Assembly (NCBI GenBank): GCA_944321975.1
Contig: CALUNJ010000008.1
Coordinates: 1 to 45,643 of the forward strand
From: an uncultured Paraprevotella sp.
Lineage (GTDB): Bacteria > Bacteroidota > Bacteroidia > Bacteroidales > Bacteroidaceae
Length of the DNA stretch: 45,643 bases
Direction: 5' to 3'
How positions within the stretch are numbered: the stretch's first letter is position 1; the number at the start of each line of letters is the position of its first letter. The notes below the pieces were generated by a model, which did not search any database, was not told the DNA's origin, and saw only the letters and a program-made list of their open reading frames with translations. Shown here piece after piece: positions 39,588 through 45,643 of this stretch. The position numbers and the translations under genes are program-made.

Positions 39588-42242
39588 TTATCTTACAAGG
39601 ATTTTCTTCGTCTGGTCTCCGTGGGCCACCAGGTAGATACCGGATGGGAGCACCGCGTCGTGTTCCACTTCCAAGCCACCCGCGGTATATATGCGGTAAT
39701 CTTCCGCACCGATGACATAAACGCGCCGGTTGGCAGAATAGACTTGGAAGTTCCCGCCCATGGATTTTGAGGAAGTCACCCCGACCGGTGTGCCGGTTTC
39801 CTCCGGTTCGCGGGAAACCACGGTCAAAGAAGCGTCGGCCAGCCCTTCGCTTGAGACCGTCAGGCTCATCTCGCCAGCCTCCGCCGTGGATTTCAGGATG
39901 GCCAATGCTTGTCCGCCAAAAAGCATCGGCGTGGCAGAACGGAAACTCTCCATGTCGTCCGGTGCGGCATTTCCGGCGGCCAGCAGCTCGCCGTTTCCCG
40001 TGCAGGAGAACGACACGCGGCGGTCATCTGTGCGCACCACGCGGCCTTCGGCATCCACCAGTTCGGCCACGACATACACCAAGTCTTTCCCGTCGGCCTT
40101 CATTTCGCTGCGGTCGGCCCGGAGGCGGAGGCCCACAGCCTCGCCGGTTGTCTCCAGTTCAAAAGATTCTCCTTCCTGCTCGCCGTCCCATTCCACAGCC
40201 CGCAATGTGCCGGGACGGTAGGGCACGCTGAATCCGGTCCAATAGGTGTTTGAGACGGCACTTTCGCCCACCAATGCTCCGTTTAAGTACAGCCGTACCC
40301 GAGGCGCACGGGTATAGACATTTACTGTCATGCGGTCATCTTCCGAATATCCGGGAAATGTCCAGTCCACCCGCTCGTTCTGCCAGCCCCATCCGCTGAT
40401 GGCTTGCCATTGCCCCGAAGGCACGGGCGGCTCCACTGCCATCGTGATGGGACGAATGCGCCATATCACGTCGCGATAGTAGGATTGCGGTTTCTTTTCG
40501 CCGATGAGGTCGATGTCGCCACACCAGCCGTTGTACCACGGCCAGCCCATGAATTGCGGGTTCCCCTCCCCGTTGTTCAAGTAAAGGGCGTGGGCAATGC
40601 CCGCTTCGCCCAGATAGTCCATGGCCGTCCACACGAAATCGCCGATGACGTAGGGGTGTTTTTCCACCAGGTCCCAGTTCTGCGAGGTCTGTTTCGGGTA
40701 ACTTTCACTGCCGTACATCACGCGGCCGGGATATGCGGCATGGTCGCTCTCATATTTCCCGTACATATAATTATAGCCACAAGCGTCAAGATGCTGGAAA
40801 GCGCGGTAAATGTCTCTGTCCCACGACAGCGAGCCGTCGTCCCAAAAGTCGTTCACTCCCGCCGTGATGGCTCGTTCTGTGCTGTCCATGCGGTGAATCT
40901 GTTCACGGAAATGGCGGGCAATCTCCACCCCGTCGTCATAAGCGCGTCCGGGAATCTCGTTGCCGATGCTCCACATGATGATGCTCGGATGGTTGCGGTC
41001 GCGCTTCACCATGATTTGCAGGTCGCGGTCGCTGTATTCGTCAAAGAAACGGGCGTAGTCTTCAGGATTTTTGGCGATGCGCCATTGGTCGAACGCCTCG
41101 TCGATGACCAATAGGCCAATGCTGTCGCACACGTCCAGGAAATGTTCGGCAGGAATGTTGTGCGAACAGCGCACGGCGTTGAAGCCGTAGGCCTTCAGCA
41201 GCTCTACCTTCCGCTCCTCCGCGCGGTCGTAGGAAGCCGCACCCAACAGCCCGTGGTCATGGTGCACACAGCCGCCTTTCAGTTCCAGCGGTTCGCCGTT
41301 GAGCAGGAACCCCTTTTCGGCACTGAATTCCAACGTGCGGATGCCGAACGGCACCTCGATGCAGTCTCCGCCGTCCAGGCTGATGCGGGCTTTGTAGAGC
41401 GAAGGCGAGCCGGGGCTCCACAGTTCCGGGCGGGGCACTTCCAGTTCAAACACCGTTTCAGTTTCGTCGTGGGCTTCCACGGCGGCCGTCTTCGTGGCAG
41501 AAGCTGCCACTTGCCCTCCAGGAGCATAAATCTGTATCGTAGCCGTCACGTCCGCGTCTGTTTCCGATGCGTTGAACACCGTTGCCGCCACTTTGATTCC
41601 GGCTTTGTGCTCGGACACATTGAAAGTCCTGACCGCCGTGTCCCATTCGTCCAGGTGGATTTCCGGCGTTTTCAGCAGCCATACGTGGCGATAAATGCCC
41701 GAACCGGCATACCAACGTGTGTTTTGCCCTTCGTTTATGACCCGCACGGTGACGATGTTTTCCTCTCCCGCAGGCCGCAGATAGTCCGTGATGTCAAATC
41801 GGAAAGAAGAATAGCCGTAAGGATTGAAGTAGGTCCGGATGCCGTTCACCCACACCTCGGATTGCGCATAAACGCCTTCGAAATAAAGCGAAATGCGTCG
41901 GCCCTTGTCGGCGGAAGAGAGCGTGAAGGACTTGCGGTACCATCCTTCGCCGCCCACGGTCTGTCCTGTGGCCGAACCACCGGGATTATTGGGCGAGAAA
42001 GGCCCGATGTGGTTGCCCGCCAATGCGGCGGCTTCGTTTTCCACGCTCCAGTCATGCGGCAAGTCCAACGTGCGCCAAGAGGCATCGTCGAAATCCGGGG
42101 CCACGGCTTCAATCGCCGTCCCATAATGGAATTTCCAATCTTTATCCATGCAGACCTTGCGTCCATCTTCTGCGGCGGACACGCATATCCCGGCCATCAG
42201 GCTCCACAAGGCCAGGTAAAAACGATATGTCTTGTTCATCAT
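39588..42242 (-). CDS. GH2 glycosidase with C-terminal sorting-like tail
   Basis: This 884-residue paralogue of the downstream GH2 has a signal peptide (MMNKTYRFYLALWSLMAGIC). Acid/base Glu429 sits in MWSIGNEIPGRA and nucleophile Glu513 in MYGSESYPKQ. Binding-domain motifs match its neighbour (LDLPHDWSVENE; YFEGVYAQSEVWVNGI). C-terminal Ig-like modules (LRADRSEMKADGKDLVYVVA) are followed by a last ~65 residues (VYSANRRVYVIGAEDYRIYT; LPSGIYLVAHG; KKILVR) that resemble a type IX secretion C-terminal domain. Substrate probably beta-galactoside or a related beta-glycan. It follows the carbohydrate-binding-like gene by 21 bases, supporting one operon. Confidence 0.92.
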   Translation of the reverse strand: MMNKTYRFYLALWSLMAGICVSAAEDGRKVCMDKDWKFHYGTAIEAVAPDFDDASWRTLDLPHDWSVENEAAALAGNHIGPFSPNNPGGSATGQTVGGEGWYRKSFTLSSADKGRRISLYFEGVYAQSEVWVNGIRTYFNPYGYSSFRFDITDYLRPAGEENIVTVRVINEGQNTRWYAGSGIYRHVWLLKTPEIHLDEWDTAVRTFNVSEHKAGIKVAATVFNASETDADVTATIQIYAPGGQVAASATKTAAVEAHDETETVFELEVPRPELWSPGSPSLYKARISLDGGDCIEVPFGIRTLEFSAEKGFLLNGEPLELKGGCVHHDHGLLGAASYDRAEERKVELLKAYGFNAVRCSHNIPAEHFLDVCDSIGLLVIDEAFDQWRIAKNPEDYARFFDEYSDRDLQIMVKRDRNHPSIIMWSIGNEIPGRAYDDGVEIARHFREQIHRMDSTERAITAGVNDFWDDGSLSWDRDIYRAFQHLDACGYNYMYGKYESDHAAYPGRVMYGSESYPKQTSQNWDLVEKHPYVIGDFVWTAMDYLGEAGIAHALYLNNGEGNPQFMGWPWYNGWCGDIDLIGEKKPQSYYRDVIWRIRPITMAVEPPVPSGQWQAISGWGWQNERVDWTFPGYSEDDRMTVNVYTRAPRVRLYLNGALVGESAVSNTYWTGFSVPYRPGTLRAVEWDGEQEGESFELETTGEAVGLRLRADRSEMKADGKDLVYVVAELVDAEGRVVRTDDRRVSFSCTGNGELLAAGNAAPDDMESFRSATPMLFGGQALAILKSTAEAGEMSLTVSSEGLADASLTVVSREPEETGTPVGVTSSKSMGGNFQVYSANRRVYVIGAEDYRIYTAGGLEVEHDAVLPSGIYLVAHGDQTKKILVR

Positions 42243-42263
42243 GAAGTCTTATTTTTTTGTTCT

Positions 42264-43364
42264 TTATTCGTGGTTTTCCGTTTCCTTCATCGTGAGATAG
42301 GCACTGAATCCTTTGGCTTTGGTGTAGCTGTCGGCTTTTATAGCCGTCTGCCCGTCATCTTGCAGCACGTAACTCCCGCTGATGCCTTCTGTCCGCCGGT
42401 AAGTTCCTGTCAAGGTAACGCCGTGTCCTAAATCCAGGGATTGCGGTGATTCGGGATTGACGAAAACATCCGCCACGTTTATCATCGCGAGTCCGGTTTC
42501 GCGCGCTTTGACCAGATAGGGCTTGCCCCGGCTGATTTGGGACACGTCTTGCAGTTCCAAACGCAGTTTTTCCCCGTCTTTTCCGACAGACACCACTTCT
42601 TTCACTTCCTTGAACCAATTGGATGTCCGTGCCGCATCCAAGTTGAACGGTATGCAAAACCACGTCAACCGCGTTTCCGGTACTGCTTTGGACAGTACCA
42701 CGTCCGCGTAAGTCTCCGCTGTCACGCCACACACATCATAATTCTCGTTCAAGGCCACCTTTTCCGGTTCGCCCGCGCCAATGCATTCCAACCGCACTCC
42801 GGCTATGCTTACCCAATCGTTGGCGTTGTCCGTTCCTGCCGCGATGCCGATGCGTAGCGTGCTTCCCGCCACGACCTCGCAGGTCACTTCAACTTCCTGC
42901 CACGTGGCCGACGTGATTTCTGCCCGCTGGTCGCCGGCAAAGAGCCACAGGCTTCCCACGTGTTCTCCTTTGGTTGCCGCGTCGTTGTAAACCTGCCCTG
43001 TGGCGTATGCCGTCACCTTGTAACGTCCGGGCCACAATCCTTTCACATCCTGCCAAATCAACTCGCAGTTCTGCAGCGGAGTCCAATACCACGACTCAAT
43101 GCCCGTGCCGCTATACACGTCTGAGTCAAATTCCGGGTTGTGCTTGTTGTAACCCGCCGCCGCGTCCGCGCTGTGGCGGTTCCAGCCCGTGTTTCCCGTG
43201 CCATTGGCGTTTTCCACCTTGTCCGTCGCGTCGAACGGACGTTCTTCCGATGCTTCCAGGTAAAGGTCGAAGTTTTCTTCCGTCTCCTGGGCCTGTGCTT
43301 CTCTTCCCGGCATGCTCCCTAAAACGGCCAGCATGACCGAAATCATCATGGATTTTAATTTCAT
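42264..43364 (-). CDS. Secreted carbohydrate-binding-like protein of unknown function
   Basis: This encodes 366 residues with a signal peptide (MKLKSMMISVMLAVLGSMPG). The first mature half (~30-195) has the form of a galactose-binding-like beta-sandwich: WYWTPLQNCELIWQDVKGLW, LWLFAGDQRAEITSATWQEV and RIGIAAGTDNANDWVSIAGV, the last being the usual final-strand block of CBM-type domains. The second half (~215-366) has TWFCIPFNLDA, RGKPYLVKA and SGSYVLQDDGQTAIK, a pattern repeated in many uncharacterised Bacteroidota surface proteins. No catalytic motif is visible. It is the first gene of the minus-strand run with the two GH2 enzymes, and a -7 box lies upstream. It probably binds the glycan that they degrade. 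Confidence 0.75.
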   Translation of the reverse strand: MKLKSMMISVMLAVLGSMPGREAQAQETEENFDLYLEASEERPFDATDKVENANGTGNTGWNRHSADAAAGYNKHNPEFDSDVYSGTGIESWYWTPLQNCELIWQDVKGLWPGRYKVTAYATGQVYNDAATKGEHVGSLWLFAGDQRAEITSATWQEVEVTCEVVAGSTLRIGIAAGTDNANDWVSIAGVRLECIGAGEPEKVALNENYDVCGVTAETYADVVLSKAVPETRLTWFCIPFNLDAARTSNWFKEVKEVVSVGKDGEKLRLELQDVSQISRGKPYLVKARETGLAMINVADVFVNPESPQSLDLGHGVTLTGTYRRTEGISGSYVLQDDGQTAIKADSYTKAKGFSAYLTMKETENHE

Positions 43365-43400
43365 AAATCGAAAAGGTTAATAAGTGATGTTAATCACGGG

Positions 43401-43408
43401 CAAAGTTA
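43401..43408 (-). promoter_or_regulatory. Putative -7 box for the carbohydrate-binding/GH2 operon
   Basis: On the minus strand TAACTTTG matches TAnnTTTG and ends 36 bases before the ATG at 43364, in the gap just after the hybrid sensor gene. No clear -33 TTTG is visible. Confidence 0.55.
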
Positions 43409-43465
43409 CGTGGAACATGGGGAAGAGAAGGGGGAGAAAACTCGCAAAAAGGGGGTCTGTTTCTC

Positions 43466-45643
43466 TCACTTGGAAGAATCCGCCGCGCCGGCCTTTGTTT
43501 TTGTGGTGTCTTGTTGGAATTGGGAGGGAGTGCGCCCGCATGCTTCCTTGAAACACTTGGCAAAATATTTCGGATCGTCGAAGCCCACGGCATAGGCTAC
43601 TTCGGACACGTTCATGCGGGTGTCGCGCAACAAGCGTGCCGCAGCGCGGATGCGCACTCCTTTCACGAAGTCCATTGGTGTGAGTCCGGTCATGGCCTTG
43701 ATCTTGCGGTTCATTGTGGATTTGGACAATCCGGCCTCGCTTGACAGGACCTCCAGGTTGAAGCCGCTGTCTTGCAGGTGGGCTTCCACGGTTTGGGTCA
43801 TTTTGTGGAGGAATTCCTTGTCGCGGTCGTGGTAGGGCAGGGCGGCGGTGTCCGTTTCGGGGTTTCGCAGGAACATGCGGCGGTGCCGGGCATAGAGATG
43901 GAGAAGGTTGTCGATGCGTGCCACGAGCACGGCTGTTTCAAACGGTTTGGCGATGTAACCGTCGGCTCCGGCTTCGTAGCAGGCCGTGCGGGTGGCATCG
44001 GAGTCCTGTGCCGTCAGGATGATGACCGGGATGTGGCTGGTGGACAGGTCGGCCTTCAGCGTCCGGCAGAAGGTGAGTCCGTCCATGCCCGGCATTCTCA
44101 GGTCGCAGACGAGCAGGTCGATGTCCTGCTCCGACAACATGGGGCGGGCTTGGGCTGCGCTGTGGGCCGGCAGCATGCGATAGCGCGTGCCGAGCAGGCG
44201 GGCAAGCGACGAGGTGATTTCCACGTTGTCGTCCACGACGAGCAGGGTGGGGAGCGTGGTGGGCGTATCTTGTTTTTTGCCTGCCTCCTCCTGTGGCGTG
44301 GCGGCAGAAGAAGCCGGCAGTTCTTCCTGCGAGTATGCTGTTTCGGAAAGGGGGATGGAGAGGGTGAAGCGGCTTCCCTGTCCGGGCTGGCTTTCCAGGG
44401 TGAGGGTGCCGTGGTGCAGCGCGGCCAGTTCGCGGGTCAGGGAAAGGCCGATGCCGTTGGACTCCGTCCCGGCGGTTTGCGGCGCACGGTAGAAGCGGTT
44501 GAACACTTTCTCCTGTTCGGCGGGCGCGATGCCGATGCCTTCGTCCCACACTTGCAGGCGGAGCATTTTCCCATCCTCTTGCCCGTCTGTCCAGGCTTTG
44601 ATGCCCACGGCACGGTGGGCGGGAGTGTATTTGATGGCGTTGGACAAAAGGTTGAACAGGATTTCCTCCAGTTTGTCAGCATCGTAGAAACCGTAAATCT
44701 CGGCGGGTTGGATGTCGATGTCGAGCCGCAACGCTTTCTTTTGGGCGAGAAGGGCGAAGTCGGCTTGTCCGATGCGGCGGACGAAGGCGGCCACATCGCC
44801 GTAGCCGACCTGCAGGGCGAGGCTCTTCTTCTCCATCTTCCGGAAGTCGAGCACCTGCTTGATCAGTTTTTTCAGCCGGTCGGTGTTGTCGCGCAGCACC
44901 CGTGTCCTGTCGTTTTTCTCCTGTGCGCTTCCCTCTTGTTCCATCTCGTCGGCAAGGCAGGAAAGGATGGTGAGCGGCGTGAGCAGCTCGTGGGACACGT
45001 TGGTGAAGTACTCCACCTTGGCACGGGTAAGCTCCTCGCGCAAGAGGCGGGCATTTTTCTTTTTCAGCCTGCGGGCGAAGGTGTAAGCGGCCAGCCACGC
45101 GGCAAGGAGGCCGGCGAGCACATAGGCCAGCCGTGCCGCCCACGTCTCGTACCAAGCCGGTTGCTTCGTGACGGTGTATGTTGAAACCGGGCCTACCGCC
45201 TGTCCTCCCTCGTCTGTTTGCCATACGTTGAGGGTGTAAGTCCCCTCGGGCAACCGGTCGAACACGGCGGTGTGTTGTCCGCTCTCCAAGATGACAGGCG
45301 AGGTGTCCATGCCCTCCAGCTGGTAGGCGAAACGGGTGCGGGGGTGTTGGGAATAGGTGCAGGAAGAGAGCGTGAAGGCCAGGCGCGTGGCCGTGGAGGG
45401 GAGGGTGATGGACTGTCCGTCCACGGTGCAGGTGCTGTCGGGGTGTGACAACAGGCTTTTGCCGTTGAGATGGATGTCCGTAATACGCACGTTCCCGGCA
45501 GGTTCCGGTTGGAGCGTGTCGGTATTCTTGATGGCGATGATGCCTCCGTGTCCGCCGGCATATAATGTCCCTTCTTTTCCGATGCAGGCCGCGCTGTTGC
45601 GGAAGGTGTGCACGGGGATGTGCTTGTCCGAGGTGGCATACAC
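43466..45643 (-). CDS. Hybrid two-component system sensor/regulator, partial (C-terminal 725 aa)
   Basis: This is the C-terminal part of a one-protein signalling system; the N-terminal sensing region lies beyond the right edge. In order it has the end of a beta-propeller/Y_Y_Y periplasmic region (LAFTLSSCTYSQHPRTRFAY and PEGTYTLNVW), a transmembrane helix (LAYVLAGLLAAWLAAYTF), a HisKA domain with the phospho-acceptor histidine in NVSHELLTPLT (codon at 44990-44992), a HATPase domain (LLSNAIKYTP; VWDEGIGI; GIGLSLTREL), a receiver with Asp in LLVCDLRMPGMDG (codon at 44102-44104) and TAQ/AKPFE, and a C-terminal AraC-type HTH (GLSKSTMNRKIKAMTGL; AYAVGFDDPKYFAKCFKEAC). Such proteins control adjacent glycan-utilisation genes, here plausibly the GH2 operon. 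The edge codon is not a true start. Confidence 0.94.
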   Translation of the reverse strand: MYATSDKHIPVHTFRNSAACIGKEGTLYAGGHGGIIAIKNTDTLQPEPAGNVRITDIHLNGKSLLSHPDSTCTVDGQSITLPSTATRLAFTLSSCTYSQHPRTRFAYQLEGMDTSPVILESGQHTAVFDRLPEGTYTLNVWQTDEGGQAVGPVSTYTVTKQPAWYETWAARLAYVLAGLLAAWLAAYTFARRLKKKNARLLREELTRAKVEYFTNVSHELLTPLTILSCLADEMEQEGSAQEKNDRTRVLRDNTDRLKKLIKQVLDFRKMEKKSLALQVGYGDVAAFVRRIGQADFALLAQKKALRLDIDIQPAEIYGFYDADKLEEILFNLLSNAIKYTPAHRAVGIKAWTDGQEDGKMLRLQVWDEGIGIAPAEQEKVFNRFYRAPQTAGTESNGIGLSLTRELAALHHGTLTLESQPGQGSRFTLSIPLSETAYSQEELPASSAATPQEEAGKKQDTPTTLPTLLVVDDNVEITSSLARLLGTRYRMLPAHSAAQARPMLSEQDIDLLVCDLRMPGMDGLTFCRTLKADLSTSHIPVIILTAQDSDATRTACYEAGADGYIAKPFETAVLVARIDNLLHLYARHRRMFLRNPETDTAALPYHDRDKEFLHKMTQTVEAHLQDSGFNLEVLSSEAGLSKSTMNRKIKAMTGLTPMDFVKGVRIRAAARLLRDTRMNVSEVAYAVGFDDPKYFAKCFKEACGRTPSQFQQDTTKTKAGAADSSK

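Overview
The window looks like a chromosomal segment of a GC-rich member of the Bacteroidales (Bacteroidota). Three things point there. Many genes are preceded by the Bacteroidota -7 promoter element TAnnTTTG instead of a proteobacterial -10 box. The gene set is typical: complex I without NuoEFG, an OmpA pair, a PA14-containing GH3 lipoprotein, GH97, GH2, a hybrid two-component system, and C-terminal tails resembling type IX secretion signals. The envelope genes (PBP4, diaminopimelate dehydrogenase, outer-membrane OmpA proteins) fit a Gram-negative cell. I cannot assign a family or genus.

Layout. 1-2.8 kb: the 5' part of a family 2 glycosyltransferase running off the left edge, a divergent pair coding for a small PH-like membrane protein and a translationally coupled PBP4-type D-Ala-D-Ala carboxypeptidase, and a small unrecognised secreted protein. 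2.97-12.95 kb: a compact complex I operon nuoA-B-CD-H-I-J-K-L-M-N with fused nuoCD and no nuoE, nuoF or nuoG. 12.95-13.74 kb: a noncoding gap holding a perfect 16-bp inverted repeat. 13.74-18.86 kb: menaquinone genes, namely a HAD phosphatase fused to a hotdog thioesterase, then menF, menD and menB, with a possible small antisense gene between menD and menB. 18.98-22.85 kb: a CoA transferase, an exported C1B (bleomycin-hydrolase-like) peptidase, and ddh. 23.0-25.5 kb: two tandem OmpA-family paralogues, each with its own promoter and hairpin. 25.5-26.16 kb: a second noncoding gap with a second copy of the dispersed palindromic repeat. 26.16-28.76 kb: a GH3 lipoprotein. 28.99-32.01 kb: a housekeeping run, frr-rsgA followed by an NfeD-like protein and the flotillin-like floA.

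32.1 kb to the end is a carbohydrate-utilisation block. On the plus strand are a multidomain GH-A-clan hydrolase (catalytic domain, ricin-type, Fn3, LamG, sorting tail) and a GH97 enzyme. Facing them on the minus strand is a run of a secreted carbohydrate-binding-like protein and two GH2 enzymes, with a hybrid two-component sensor/regulator upstream that runs off the right edge. No SusC/SusD pair is in view, so this is either the edge of a polysaccharide utilisation locus or a locus without one.

The genes tell a coherent story of anaerobic respiration and glycan breakdown. Complex I reduces menaquinone, and three menaquinone biosynthesis enzymes plus a candidate DHNA-CoA thioesterase lie directly downstream. 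The CoA transferase fits succinate/acetate fermentation. The right-hand third degrades galactose-containing or related glycans under likely control of the hybrid sensor. The less ordinary items are the HAD-hotdog fusion with its altered HAD motif, the antisense small ORF, the dispersed palindrome pair, and the large modular hydrolase with a type IX-like tail.
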